Shown: positions 1-11,062, numbered from the stretch's first letter. The stretch is 56,803 nt of DNA from Sphingomonadales bacterium (GCA_019455285.1 JACFMS010000022.1:1-56803), one strand, 5' to 3'. The notes: generated from the letters alone by a model not told the origin. Made by a program: numbers and translations.

Positions 1-58
1 CTACAACCGTTGCACTTCAACCGTGAATCCACCTTCCCGCTTGCGCGGGAATGACCAT
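1..58. repeat. Dispersed intergenic repeat, copy 1
   Basis: Read on the minus strand this stretch runs GTCATTCCCGCGCAAGCGGG, then a GGATTCACGG block, then AAGTGCAAC. The same blocks occur in the same order on the plus strand near the right end of the window, around 56705-56785, so the two copies are inverted relative to each other. The CCCGC...GCGGG core can form a small hairpin. This is the look of a REP- or MITE-like intergenic repeat. It sits just downstream of the E1-beta gene. No transposase is present. Confidence 0.55.
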
Positions 59-104
59 GACCAGAGCCGTATATCCTGACTTTTTCCAATCAATTTCTAT
101 TCCT

Positions 105-1118
105 TCAATCCGCCATCACCCGGCGCAATGCCTCAACGACGCGGCTAGGTCCCGGAAAATACTCCCACTCCAGCGCATGCGGGTACGGCGTGTCGTATCC
201 CGTCACCCGTTCGATGGGCGCTTCCAGGTGATAAAAACAATGCTCCTGCACCAGCGCCGATAATTCGGCGCCAAAACCGCTGGTGCGCGTCGCTTCGTGC
301 ACGATCACGCAGCGGCCGGTTTTCTCCACCGAGGCAGTAATGGTTTCGATGTCGACGGGAATGAGCGTGCGCAGATCAATAACCTCGGCATCGATGCCGC
401 TTTCCGCCACGGCGGCAAGCGCCACGTGCACCATGGTGCCATAGGCGATCACGGTCGCGTCAACGCCCGGCCGCGCAATCGCCGCCTTGCCCAACGGAAT
501 GGTATAATAATCGGCCGGCACCTCGCCGTGCGGATGCTTCGCCCACGGCCGTGTCGGCTTGTCGTGATGGCCGTCGAAGGGACCGTTATAAAGCCGCTTC
601 GGTTCGAAAAAGATCACCGGGTCGTCATCCTCAATGGCGCTGATCAGCAGGCCCTTGGCGTCATAAGGGTTGGACGGCATCACGGTTTTCAAGCCGCAGA
701 CATGGGTGAAAATGCCTTCCGGGCTTTGACTGTGGGTCTGCCCGCCGTAGATGCCGCCGCCGCACGGCGCGCGCACCGTCAGCGGCGCGGTGAACTCGCC
801 GCCGGAGCGATAGCGCAGCCGCGCCGCCTCGGAAATCAACTGATCGGCCGCCGGGTAGATGTAATCGGCGAATTGAATTTCCGCCACCGGGCGCAGACCG
901 TAAACGCTCATCCCCACCGCCGCGCCCAAAATGCCCGCCTCGGCGATGGGCGTATCAAACACACGATGCCGTCCGTGTTTTTTCTGCAAGCCGTCGGTGC
1001 AGCGAAAGACGCCGCCGAAGTAGCCCACATCTTCCCCGATGACAACGACGTTGGGATCACGCGCCAGCATGATATCCATGGCGGAGTTTAGGGCCTGGAT
1101 CATGGTCATCGCCGGCAT
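105..1118 (-). CDS. bkdA2: Branched-chain 2-oxoacid dehydrogenase, E1 beta subunit
   Basis: This is the beta subunit of the thiamine-diphosphate-dependent E1 component. It pairs with the alpha subunit to decarboxylate the 2-oxo acids derived from valine, leucine and isoleucine in the cytoplasm. At 337 residues it is the usual length. The N-terminal pyrimidine-binding domain has the family motif VVVIGEDVGYFGGVFR around residues 25-40 and the stretch FDTPIAEAGILGAAVG. The C-terminal transketolase domain has VIAYGTMVH and IDLRTLIPVD. The start lies 3 bases after the stop of the alpha gene, so the two are co-transcribed and probably translationally coupled. The E2 (lipoyl acyltransferase) gene is not visible: only a repeat follows within the window. 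The closely related pyruvate and acetoin dehydrogenases are less likely because of the adjacent Lrp-type regulator and the alpha subunit. Confidence 0.92.
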   Translation of the reverse strand: MPAMTMIQALNSAMDIMLARDPNVVVIGEDVGYFGGVFRCTDGLQKKHGRHRVFDTPIAEAGILGAAVGMSVYGLRPVAEIQFADYIYPAADQLISEAARLRYRSGGEFTAPLTVRAPCGGGIYGGQTHSQSPEGIFTHVCGLKTVMPSNPYDAKGLLISAIEDDDPVIFFEPKRLYNGPFDGHHDKPTRPWAKHPHGEVPADYYTIPLGKAAIARPGVDATVIAYGTMVHVALAAVAESGIDAEVIDLRTLIPVDIETITASVEKTGRCVIVHEATRTSGFGAELSALVQEHCFYHLEAPIERVTGYDTPYPHALEWEYFPGPSRVVEALRRVMAD

Positions 1119-1121
1119 GGG

Positions 1122-2991
<1,870 letters not shown>

Positions 2992-3092
2992 CCCTTCTTT
3001 AAGCGGGCTTGCGCGCCGGCCATAACTGGTGTGTAATTAAAGTGCACAGAAGGCTGACGGGTTGCTGGACCCGCCGGCGGGGAGCAGGGAAG

Positions 3093-3623
3093 ATGGCCAG
3101 CGGAACGCGGGAAGGGTGGTCCACCCTTTTTCGCGAATATAATGAGACACTAATACGATTCCTGACCCGCCGCCTCGGCAACGAGGCGGATGCGGCCGAT
3201 GTCGCGCAAATAACATTCACCAAGCTTCTGGGCATCTCCAACCCATCGGGGATCGACAACCCTCGCTCCTACATGTTCCGGGTGGCAGTCAATTCGGCCA
3301 CCGACTATATGCGGCAGCGTAAGCGCCAGAACAGCCATATCGGCGAGCTTAGCCGCCACCAGCAGACGACCTTGCAGCCTGTCCCTTCCGCCCTGGAGCG
3401 GGAGGCCGAGGCGGAATTGGAGGCCAAACAGCGTCTGGAGGTGATCCGCGAGGCCTTGCAGGATCTTTCCCCCAAATGCCGCTGGGCCTTCATCGAACAC
3501 CGCTTCAGCCGCAAAACCTATGCGGAAATCGCCCGCGAGTTGGGCGTTTCCCAAAATATGGTGGAGCGCTACATCATTGACGCCATGGCGCAAATTCGCC
3601 GCCGGCTCAAGATGACCTCTTAA
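3093..3623 (+). CDS. ECF sigma factor, FecI type
   Basis: This is a 176-residue extracytoplasmic-function sigma factor. Region 2 includes FREYNETLIRFLTRRLGNEADAADVAQ, and region 2.3/2.4 includes IDNPRSYMFRVAVNSATDYMRQ. Region 4 is a helix-turn-helix (FSRKTYAEIARELGVSQNMVERYI). An open frame exists upstream, but the ATG at 3093 follows GGAGCAGGGA at good spacing, and similarity begins there. It is followed 57 bp later by a FecR-type anti-sigma gene and then by a TonB receptor with a signalling domain. This is the standard cell-surface signalling trio, in which the receptor reports an external ligand to FecR, which releases the sigma factor. The likely target is the receptor operon just downstream. 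Confidence 0.92.
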   Translation: MASGTREGWSTLFREYNETLIRFLTRRLGNEADAADVAQITFTKLLGISNPSGIDNPRSYMFRVAVNSATDYMRQRKRQNSHIGELSRHQQTTLQPVPSALEREAEAELEAKQRLEVIREALQDLSPKCRWAFIEHRFSRKTYAEIARELGVSQNMVERYIIDAMAQIRRRLKMTS

Positions 3624-3680
3624 GGCGCCGGGCATGCCCTTCAGGAAAAGCTGCCGCAAAAGCGTCTTACTGGCGAGATA

Positions 3681-4688
3681 GTGGTTTTGCGCGATCCCAT
3701 GGCAAACAATGGTGCATATAGCGTTCTTGCCGATGAAGCAGCCCTCCGCTGGCTTGCCAGGAAAATGGCTGGCGACATGGACGCGGTCGAGGAAAAGGCG
3801 TTTTGCGCCTGGCTGGACGCTTCCGACGCCAATCGCGCGGCTTACGCCGAGGCGGAGCGCTTGTGGCAGGAGATGGAGCCGCTAGGCCCGGCATTGCGGC
3901 GCGATTTAGCGCGCGAGCGCGCGGTTGTTAACGAAACCAAGGTCTCGCGCCGGCGGTTTGCCGCTTGGGCCGCCATCGCCGCCAGCATTGCCGTTATCGC
4001 CACGGGATTCTGGTGGCGCATCCACGACACCGGCCCCATGGTCATTGCCTCGGCGGTCGGCGAGGGCAGAAGTGTTGCGTTGAACGATGGCTCCACCATC
4101 CATGTCGGCGCCGATTCGGAAGTGGTGGTGGATATCACGCCGCACCGCCGCACCGTCACCCTACGTCATGGCGAAGCATTTTTTTCAGTGGCCAAAAACG
4201 ATACGCCGTTTGTGGTGGCTGCCGAGAATGTGGCGGTCACGGTGCGCGGCACGGAATTTAATGTCAAACTGGGCGAACGTTTGGTGACGGTTGCGGTGCA
4301 AAGCGGCCGGGTGGAGACCTCGGCAAGCCCAAGCTCGGTTGCGACGGCGACCACCACGCAGCTTGCCGCCGGCGATCAGTTGGAGATCACCAAAGCAACG
4401 GCAGCGGGCCGCAAAACCCGAATCGAGCCGCGCGATGCCGCCGCCTGGCGGTTGGGACGGTTGATATATCACGAAACGCCGCTTGAAGAAGTGGTGGCCG
4501 ACCTTAATCGTCAATTCCAGCCCAAGATCGTGTTGGCCACTCCCTCGATCGGCCAGATGAAGCTGACGGGAGTTATTGTTCTGGGCGAGCAGGCGCCGGT
4601 GGTGAAAGCAATCACCGGCGCGCTGCCGCTGGCCGCGTACCGCAAGACGAATGGTCTGATTGTGCTGACGACGCCGGCTGATTCTTAA
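3681..4688 (+). CDS. FecR family inner-membrane anti-sigma regulator
   Basis: The protein has 335 residues from the GTG at 3681, or 329 from the ATG at 3699; neither has a strong ribosome site. Domains in order are an N-terminal DUF4880-type anti-sigma segment (about residues 15-65, ALRWLARKMAGDMDAVEEKAF), one membrane helix (about 97-115, AIAASIAVIATGFWW), the periplasmic FecR domain (about 130-230, with GEAFFSVAKN and VRGTEFNV), and a C-terminal STN-like part (LEEVVADLNRQFQPKIVL). It should hold the adjacent ECF sigma factor and respond to the STN domain of the receptor encoded downstream. Confidence 0.92.
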   Translation: MVLRDPMANNGAYSVLADEAALRWLARKMAGDMDAVEEKAFCAWLDASDANRAAYAEAERLWQEMEPLGPALRRDLARERAVVNETKVSRRRFAAWAAIAASIAVIATGFWWRIHDTGPMVIASAVGEGRSVALNDGSTIHVGADSEVVVDITPHRRTVTLRHGEAFFSVAKNDTPFVVAAENVAVTVRGTEFNVKLGERLVTVAVQSGRVETSASPSSVATATTTQLAAGDQLEITKATAAGRKTRIEPRDAAAWRLGRLIYHETPLEEVVADLNRQFQPKIVLATPSIGQMKLTGVIVLGEQAPVVKAITGALPLAAYRKTNGLIVLTTPADS

Positions 4689-4833
4689 AGATCGAGCTTT
4701 TTTATAAAAAAATTCAGGTCTCGCTGTCCCCGCTTCGTCTAGATAGTCGAACGCTTAAGCAGCAACCCTTACGACAAATCAAGAAGCGTATTGCCAAGGG
4801 TTGGCTGCGGCGTCAAGGGGAGAGGAAAATATC

Positions 4834-7452
4834 ATGCAGCAGACTGAAAACGTCACCCGTCTATCTATTGCCACCCATCGCAAGAGCTTACGCGCGCGCT
4901 CCATCGCGGCCGCGTTTCTGTTATCAACCAGCGCGCCATGCGCCCTATTCGTCGATCCCGGCATTGCCCAAGCTGAAGAAGTCGCGGTTGATCTCAATAT
5001 TCCCGCCCAAGCGGTGGCCACCGCCGTTGTCGCTTTCGGCAACCAGGCAGGAGTGACCATCTTGATGAACGGCGAGACCATCGGTGAAGCGCGCTCGGAA
5101 GGGGTGCAAGGGCGCTATACGCCTGCAGCCGCTCTGCAAGCGATGCTGAAGGGCACCAAGCTGACCTATAAGCAGGTGGCGGCGGATACGTTTTGGATCG
5201 GACACGCCGGCGAAGCGCCGAGCGCCGCCCCCCAGCCCTTGGAGGAACGAAAAACCTCTCCCGGCAAGGGACGCGACGACTCATCCTCGATCGGCCTGGA
5301 GGAAATCCGGGTCGTTGCCCGCAAACGAGAGGAATCGTTGCAGCGCGTGCCGGTTTCCGTTGCGGCTTTTAAAGCCGATGAATTGGAATCGCGGGGCGTT
5401 ACCAATCTTCGCGATTTGAACGCCAGCGTCGCCAACGTCACCACTCAAGGCGGGCAATCCGGCAGCACCAGCACGGGGCACTATTTCATTCGTGGCATCG
5501 GCCAATTTGATTTCGTCCTGACCACTGACCAAAGCGTCGGCGTGTATGTGGATGGCGTCTATATGGCGCGCACCATTGGCGCCGGTATGGATCTGGTGGA
5601 TATCGACCATGTGGAAGTTCTGCGTGGCCCGCAAGGCACATTGTTCGGCCGCAATACGGTGGCCGGCGCCATTCAGATCATCACCAGCAGACCCGGTGAG
5701 GAAATTACCGGCATCATCGAAGCCACCGGCGGCAGCCGCAATCATTTCGACGGCAAGTTTTCCATCGACCTGCCGATCGTCGAATCGAAGGTATTGAGCA
5801 AGATATCCGTCGCCAGCATCAATCAGGACGGTTACATCGAGCGATTGACAACCGGAGAAGAGGCGGGAAAGCGGGAGAACCTCGTCGGTAGAGCGCAAGT
5901 CCTGGTCAAGGCAAGCGATGATTTCGATCTTCTGTTCAGCATTGACGGGTCGCGTCATCGCGGCAACTCGGCTGGTGAACAAATGATCAATGTGCGCGCT
6001 TCCGACTTTGATTTCTACAACAACTTTATTCTTGCCTCTCAAGGTTTCCCGCTTGCCGATAGTCACTTTATTACCGGCGATCCCCACAAAACATGGTCCA
6101 ATGCCCGTTCGGGCGACGACCAGGATATTTGGGGAGCATCGCTTACCGCCACCTATCGCATGGGCGATATGGAATTGAAGTCCATCACTGCCTACCGTTC
6201 ACTGGAATATGCGACAGCCTTTGATTTTGATGGAACGCCCTACCCTTTGGCGGAACAAGATTTGGATGGAGAATCCAAGCAGTTCAGTCAGGAATTACAG
6301 ATCGGTGGCGACGCGCTGGACGGCGATTTGAAGTGGCTCCTGGGCGCTTTTTATTTTCATGAAAAGGCCTCGGAAACGAATTTTATAAGCTATTTCCACG
6401 CCATTGTGCGCACTGGGCCTGGAGATCTTGACTTTGAGCGCGGCACCTTTTTCGGTTTCACCGGGTTCGATTTCTCGAACATCGTCTCGCAGAAAACCAA
6501 CAGCTACGCTGCCTTCGGCCAAGCAACCTATTCATTCACAGATAAATGGAGCGTGACCGCAGGCATCCGGTATACATACGAGAAAAAGATCGAATTCAGC
6601 GAGCTGACAGGATTTCTCGAGCGTCCCGGAGGTACACTCGACGAGAATTGGACCAATATCAGCCCACGACTCGGCCTGGAATTTCAGGCGACCGAAGACG
6701 TCCTGCTCTATACGTCCATTTCCCGCGGCTTCCGATCCGGCGGCTTTAATGGCCGTTCCTTGGCGCCAGCGGGACAATTTCCCGAGTCCTATGATCCGGA
6801 AAAAATCTGGGCTTATGAAGCGGGGTTAAAATCCGACCTCATGGATCACCGTCTGAGGTTCAATGCCACCGGCTTCTTCTATAACTACCAGGACTTCCAA
6901 GGCATGACCTTGAACCCTGATAGCCTGGACTTTCTTGCCGGCAATATTGCAAAACTGCATGTATGGGGATTTGAGGTGGAAGCGGCGGCGCGCCCCATCG
7001 AGCCTTTGACATTGACCCTGGGCATCGGCCGCACCGCGCAAAGCATCGAGGAAGTGGATCCCAACGCGCTGCTTGGTCAATCGATCCGGCCGGATACGCG
7101 CCTCATCAACTCGCCGAAGTGGACCATCGCCAGCAGCGCCGAATATGTCATCGACCTTGGGAATGCCGGAACGCTAACGCTTCTTGGCAATGTTGCCTAT
7201 AAATCCGGTCACGAATTCTTCCTACCGAATTTCCCAGATGAGCATCAAAAAGGATATGCCTTGGTCAATGCGCGCGTATCCTATGCCCCCGAAGCGATTA
7301 AAAACCTCGAGCTTCAGGTATTCGTGCGCAACCTGACAGATAAGACGCCTAAGATTTACGCCCAGAACACCACCCCGCTCTATACCGGCAGCACAGTGGC
7401 GATTTTCGGACCACCGCGGGAGTGGGGGATTACCGCCAAGTATCGTTTCTAA
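4834..7452 (+). CDS. TonB-dependent receptor with STN signalling domain
   Basis: This is an outer-membrane active-transport receptor of 872 residues. After the signal peptide comes an STN domain (about residues 45-120, LNIPAQAVATAVVAFGNQAG), which contacts FecR. Next are a TonB-box-like stretch with the plug (EEIRVVARKREESLQRVPVS; later VEVLRGPQGTLFGRNTVAGA) and a beta-barrel ending in the terminal Phe of AKYRF. The ATG at 4834 is preceded by AAGGGGAGAGGAAA, which decides the start. The FecI/FecR genes upstream suggest ligand-induced expression. RidA-like and Rieske oxygenase genes follow 18 and 28 bp apart, so this receptor probably imports the oxygenase substrate rather than a siderophore. 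That substrate link is inference. Confidence 0.93.
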   Translation: MQQTENVTRLSIATHRKSLRARSIAAAFLLSTSAPCALFVDPGIAQAEEVAVDLNIPAQAVATAVVAFGNQAGVTILMNGETIGEARSEGVQGRYTPAAALQAMLKGTKLTYKQVAADTFWIGHAGEAPSAAPQPLEERKTSPGKGRDDSSSIGLEEIRVVARKREESLQRVPVSVAAFKADELESRGVTNLRDLNASVANVTTQGGQSGSTSTGHYFIRGIGQFDFVLTTDQSVGVYVDGVYMARTIGAGMDLVDIDHVEVLRGPQGTLFGRNTVAGAIQIITSRPGEEITGIIEATGGSRNHFDGKFSIDLPIVESKVLSKISVASINQDGYIERLTTGEEAGKRENLVGRAQVLVKASDDFDLLFSIDGSRHRGNSAGEQMINVRASDFDFYNNFILASQGFPLADSHFITGDPHKTWSNARSGDDQDIWGASLTATYRMGDMELKSITAYRSLEYATAFDFDGTPYPLAEQDLDGESKQFSQELQIGGDALDGDLKWLLGAFYFHEKASETNFISYFHAIVRTGPGDLDFERGTFFGFTGFDFSNIVSQKTNSYAAFGQATYSFTDKWSVTAGIRYTYEKKIEFSELTGFLERPGGTLDENWTNISPRLGLEFQATEDVLLYTSISRGFRSGGFNGRSLAPAGQFPESYDPEKIWAYEAGLKSDLMDHRLRFNATGFFYNYQDFQGMTLNPDSLDFLAGNIAKLHVWGFEVEAAARPIEPLTLTLGIGRTAQSIEEVDPNALLGQSIRPDTRLINSPKWTIASSAEYVIDLGNAGTLTLLGNVAYKSGHEFFLPNFPDEHQKGYALVNARVSYAPEAIKNLELQVFVRNLTDKTPKIYAQNTTPLYTGSTVAIFGPPREWGITAKYRF

Positions 7453-7470
7453 CATAAAGAGGCAGAACCC

Positions 7471-7863
7471 ATGGCCAATGTTATTCGCAAACACCTTCAT
7501 GAGGATTTGGAAAAAGCCGTGGGGTTCTGCCAAATCCTGCGCAAGGGAGACTGGCTGTTTCTTGCCGGTATCAGCACTGTCCGCCCCGATATGACAGTGG
7601 GAAGCCCCGGTGATTTTGCAGCCCAGACTGAGGAAGTGTATCAAACCATATCATCCATCCTCGAAGCGGAGGGGATGACCTTATCGAATATCGTCGACGA
7701 GCTTATTCTGACCACCGACATCAATGCCTTGATGACGGTGGGATTGGATACGCGCAAGAAGATCTTCGGCAAGCATCCCTTCCCACCGGCCACGGGGCTC
7801 GAAGTTCAGCGGCTGGCGGTTCCGGGAATGATGATTGAAGTCAAAATCACCGCGCTTAAGTGA
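7471..7863 (+). CDS. RidA/YjgF family protein lacking the usual active-site Arg
   Basis: This is a 130-residue Rid-family protein, trimeric and cytoplasmic by analogy. Canonical RidA deaminates reactive enamine/imine intermediates using a conserved Arg in a R-S-C-V-E-V-A-R-L context. Here the matching stretch near the C-terminus reads A-T-G-L-E-V-Q-R-L, so the catalytic Arg position is Ala. That points to one of the Rid subfamilies of unknown function often found in catabolic operons. It lies between a TonB receptor and a Rieske oxygenase with short gaps, which suggests a role in handling an intermediate of that pathway. Confidence 0.85.
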   Translation: MANVIRKHLHEDLEKAVGFCQILRKGDWLFLAGISTVRPDMTVGSPGDFAAQTEEVYQTISSILEAEGMTLSNIVDELILTTDINALMTVGLDTRKKIFGKHPFPPATGLEVQRLAVPGMMIEVKITALK

Positions 7864-7891
7864 ACATGAGCGCCAACCAAAGGTTACTTAA

Positions 7892-8962
7892 ATGACTGGT
7901 CATGCAAACGTCGAGCAGGAAGCGGCGAGCTATTTACCGCTTCCGTCAAAATCTGATTCTGCGGAGAAGACGCGCAAACCGCGTAAGCGGCTTACCGTTG
8001 AGGTGGCTGAGGAAGGCGTTAACGGATACGCTCAATCATGGTATCCATTATGTTTTTCCTCTGAGGTGAAAGCGGGCGACATTAAAGGAGTCGACTTTCT
8101 TAACGGACGCGTCATTGTTTTTCGGGCAAAAGATGGCAATCCTCGTGTGATGAGCGCCTACTGCTCGCACCTTGGCGCCGACCTTGCCGCCGGCGGCGAA
8201 CTTATCGATGACAAGGTCCGCTGCCCTTTCCATTACTGGGAATATGATGCTAACGGTCAATGCTCATCCACCGGCATCGGCGACCCGGTGCCGCCTGGCG
8301 CATGCTTGTTCAAATTTCCCGTGTGCGAGAAGTTCGGTCTGATTTGGGCCTTTAATGGTGAAGAAGCGTTGTGGGAAATTCCGCAAATCTTCCCTTATTC
8401 CCACGACCAACTGTGGATAATGCCTGATATCGATCCCTTCGACTGGCCGGTTGATCCCTGGGTGCTTTCCGCCAATACCCCGGATTGGAATCACCTGCGT
8501 GTCGTGCATGGCCTGGAGTCGCCGGATTTTCACAGGGTCGATGATATCATCAAGTGGCATAAATATGGCTTTCACTACCATATCGATGGCGTGGTGCGCG
8601 GCGTTCCCATCTCCTATGACCGCGGCATATTGGGCACCACGATATTTTATATGTACGGCATCTATAACGGTAAGTGGTTTGGCGCGCTCAGCGTCTTCAA
8701 TCAGCCTAAAAAAGGCCATACCATTCATTATCCGGTGGTCGCCATTCTTCGCAGCGACGCGCCGACAGAAGCCGAGCGCGATAGCAAATTGAAGGATATC
8801 TTGACGGTTGCCACCAACATGGCGAACGAGGATAAAGGCATCATGCAGGCCATCAGGTATCGGCGCGGCACGCTGACCAAGGTGGATAGCGCTCTGGCGA
8901 AATTCTTCGATTATGTCCGCAACTACCCCCGCTCCAACCCGGCGGAGGACTTTTTGCGCTAG
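7892..8962 (+). CDS. Rieske non-haem iron oxygenase, catalytic component
   Basis: The protein has 356 residues. The Rieske [2Fe-2S] ligands are C91-x-H93 and C111-x2-H114 (CSHLGADLAAGG; CPFHYWEYDANG). The mononuclear iron site is visible as D198 with H201-x4-H206 (NTPDWNHLRVVHG), as in the 2-His-1-carboxylate family. Such enzymes hydroxylate, demethylate or desaturate aromatic or sterol-like substrates and need a reductase and ferredoxin; neither is encoded nearby, so a shared reductase must serve. The single-subunit form with an extended N-terminus resembles KshA/demethylase-type oxygenases rather than ring-hydroxylating alpha-beta pairs. A terminator follows. The substrate is unknown. Confidence 0.9.
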   Translation: MTGHANVEQEAASYLPLPSKSDSAEKTRKPRKRLTVEVAEEGVNGYAQSWYPLCFSSEVKAGDIKGVDFLNGRVIVFRAKDGNPRVMSAYCSHLGADLAAGGELIDDKVRCPFHYWEYDANGQCSSTGIGDPVPPGACLFKFPVCEKFGLIWAFNGEEALWEIPQIFPYSHDQLWIMPDIDPFDWPVDPWVLSANTPDWNHLRVVHGLESPDFHRVDDIIKWHKYGFHYHIDGVVRGVPISYDRGILGTTIFYMYGIYNGKWFGALSVFNQPKKGHTIHYPVVAILRSDAPTEAERDSKLKDILTVATNMANEDKGIMQAIRYRRGTLTKVDSALAKFFDYVRNYPRSNPAEDFLR

Positions 8963-8996
8963 GTTACCACTCGAGAGCACTAAGCTCTAACTTCCT

Positions 8997-9044
8997 GGGC
9001 CGCGCACGGTATCAACAATATATCGTCTGCGGCCCTGTTTTTTT
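8997..9044 (+). terminator. Rho-independent terminator after the Rieske gene
   Basis: Inverted arms GGGCCGC (8997-9003) and GCGGCCC (9029-9035) are followed directly by TGTTTTTTT. The loop is long (25 nt). It ends the sigma/anti-sigma/receptor/RidA/Rieske unit and separates it from the convergent MarR gene. Confidence 0.75.
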
Positions 9045-9055
9045 CAGTGTCAGCG

Positions 9056-9607
9056 TCAGGGATTAAGGCTTTTATCCACGATCGCCGCCAGGCTGATCAG
9101 CTTATCGGCGTCCGCTGCCGTCAAATTGCTGAGCGCTTCATCGATCACCTTGCTGGCATGGGGCAGCGCCGCTTCGTAGGTAGCTACCCCTTTTTTCGTC
9201 AAATAGATCCGATAGACCCGCTTGTCGTTCTCGTCCACAGCCCGCCTGATCAATTTACGACGTTCTACTTGTTTCAGGACACGGCTGAAAACCGCCTGCG
9301 CAATCACGCATTGCTCGCGTAATTCCGTAATGGTCAAGCCGTCATGCTCATATAAAATCTGGATGACGCGAAAGTGAACTGGATTAACATCCATCACTCG
9401 GATGCTTTCCGCCAACTTTATATTTAGGCCATTCACGATCCGTACAAAATGGTGAACAATATTCCGCTCCAACGGCAAAATATTGGCATTGGCGGATCTT
9501 TCGATAATGCCATCGGAGTTTGCCGTTGATCTGTTTTTTGCTGACTTCGATTTTTTGCGTGCAGCTACCTTCAGCGCCATTGGAAGTTTACCCTTGGTTC
9601 CTGTCAT
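9056..9607 (-). CDS. MarR family transcriptional regulator
   Basis: This is a winged helix-turn-helix regulator of about 183 residues from the ATG at 9607; the ATG at 9580 is an alternative. After a Lys-rich, low-complexity N-terminus (about 40 residues) the MarR core shows VHFRVIQILYEHDGLTITEL, the recognition region CVIAQAVFSRVLKQVERRKLI, and the wing RRAVDENDKRVYRIYLTKKG. It is the last gene of the minus-strand catabolic run, 108 bp after the MFS gene. Palindromic ATATGT-N4-ACATAT sites upstream of the MFS gene and of the TonB receptor at 16-18 kb are candidate operators, which would make it a ligand-released repressor of the pathway. Confidence 0.87.
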   Translation of the reverse strand: MTGTKGKLPMALKVAARKKSKSAKNRSTANSDGIIERSANANILPLERNIVHHFVRIVNGLNIKLAESIRVMDVNPVHFRVIQILYEHDGLTITELREQCVIAQAVFSRVLKQVERRKLIRRAVDENDKRVYRIYLTKKGVATYEAALPHASKVIDEALSNLTAADADKLISLAAIVDKSLNP

Positions 9608-9715
9608 GAACGTATCAATCCCTCGAGAGCGACAAAAACACCCCTCTAAAGCACCCCCCAACGGCTTGGAAGCTTATACCCAGCATAAATATATATTTAA
9701 TCACCCCGACCATGG

Positions 9716-11062
9716 CTATTTATTATCTTTATCGAGTTCGACGAGCGCCCTCCGGAAATGCCGCAAGCACAGGAAAAGGCACATCGCGCCAAGAGGATAA
9801 TTGATAGCCGCCATTATTGACAAGGTCTTGCCGATGGCTTTTTCGTTGACGAAGATATAATCGTTGAGAAAGCCAACCACCAGCGGTCCCAAGGTCACCG
9901 CCACCATGGTCACCGCCAAAAGGTATAACGCGGTGGTGCGGGCGCGTATCTCGTTCGGCAATACCGCCTGCAGGATGGCAACGCTTAGCCCCGGCGGCCA
10001 GGACATGATGAAGGTTACCGGCGCCAGCAGTAGGATCGCCAGCCAAGCATCGGGGACCAGCGGCATGGCAATCGCCAAGGGCGCGATCGCCAGCGCGCAG
10101 CGGATGACCAGCACCAGCGGCGCATCCAGCGATCCGCGCCGCATCATCCAAACTGCCAGACTGCCGCCGGTCATGCTGCCGCCGAGACCCGCCACCAGGG
10201 TAATGATGCCGTAAATGACACCGATCTGCCCCCGCGGCATATCGTGCTGGCGAATGAAAAATTCCACCACCCAGGCGAATAATGCATAGCCCTGCATGGC
10301 GAGGAACAAAAAGCCGAGAAAATGAAAGGTCAAGAATTTACGTCTTAACCTTAAGAACCGCAATAGTTGGCCGCTGTCATCGCCTGTTCCGGGTGAGACA
10401 ATCTGCGCCACATCCACTACCCGGGGCGGTTCCTTGACTGCCCGCATAACGAAAGCCAGGAACAAACCCGGAAAGCCAACCGCAAAGAACGTCATCTGCC
10501 AGGAACGGACAGCGCCAATGAGCGGCACATCGACAGGCGGCATCTGCTCCAGCCAGCCTATCAGCGGCCCGCCAAGAATATTGGCCAGCCCGACGCCGAT
10601 GAAGGGGGCAGCGCTGAAGACGCTGATCGCCAGCGGCAGCCGATCGCGTGGAAAATAATCAGCCAGCAGAGAATAGGCAGCGGGTGCCAGCGTCGCCTCG
10701 CCCACGCCGACGCCCATGCGCGCCAGGAACAACTGCGTATAATCCTTGGCTAAACCGCTGACAGCGGTAAATCCGCTCCAGGAAAAAATACCGAAGCCGA
10801 TGATCACACGCCGCGACCGCTTATCCGCCAGCCACCCCATGGGCACCATCAGCACCGAGTAGACGAAAGTGAACGCCAAACCAATCAACAGGCTGATCTG
10901 GGTATCGCTGATGCCAATATCGCGCTTTACCGGCCCCACCATCAGCGCCAGAATTTGCCGGTCGATGTACGATAACGTCGAGGCAATCGTCAGCACGATA
11001 ACCACGAACCAGCAATAAGAAGTGGAAAAGCTCTGCGCTTTCATTGGCGTTTGTTCATGCAT
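9716..11062 (-). CDS. MFS transporter, spinster-like
   Basis: This is a 12-helix inner-membrane major facilitator of about 448 residues. Helix 1 begins after CWFVVIVLTIASTLSYIDRQ, and the MFS motif A loop reads MGWLADKRSRRVIIG. Helices 4-5 hold ARMGVGVGEATLAPAAYSLLADYF, a signature of the spinster-type branch common in sphingomonad-like catabolic clusters. The start is uncertain among ATG 11062, ATG 11044 and an upstream GTG; I chose 11062. It lies downstream of the CoA-ligase gene with a candidate MarR operator in the 115-bp gap. It likely imports the substrate or exports an intermediate. Confidence 0.88.
   Translation of the reverse strand: MHEQTPMKAQSFSTSYCWFVVIVLTIASTLSYIDRQILALMVGPVKRDIGISDTQISLLIGLAFTFVYSVLMVPMGWLADKRSRRVIIGFGIFSWSGFTAVSGLAKDYTQLFLARMGVGVGEATLAPAAYSLLADYFPRDRLPLAISVFSAAPFIGVGLANILGGPLIGWLEQMPPVDVPLIGAVRSWQMTFFAVGFPGLFLAFVMRAVKEPPRVVDVAQIVSPGTGDDSGQLLRFLRLRRKFLTFHFLGFLFLAMQGYALFAWVVEFFIRQHDMPRGQIGVIYGIITLVAGLGGSMTGGSLAVWMMRRGSLDAPLVLVIRCALAIAPLAIAMPLVPDAWLAILLLAPVTFIMSWPPGLSVAILQAVLPNEIRARTTALYLLAVTMVAVTLGPLVVGFLNDYIFVNEKAIGKTLSIMAAINYPLGAMCLFLCLRHFRRALVELDKDNK

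Noticed and set aside
4690..4720. Possible terminator after fecR (AAAG...CTTTTTT)
   Set aside because: The stem is only about 4 bp, too weak to support termination; the FecR to receptor gap more likely holds the receptor promoter.
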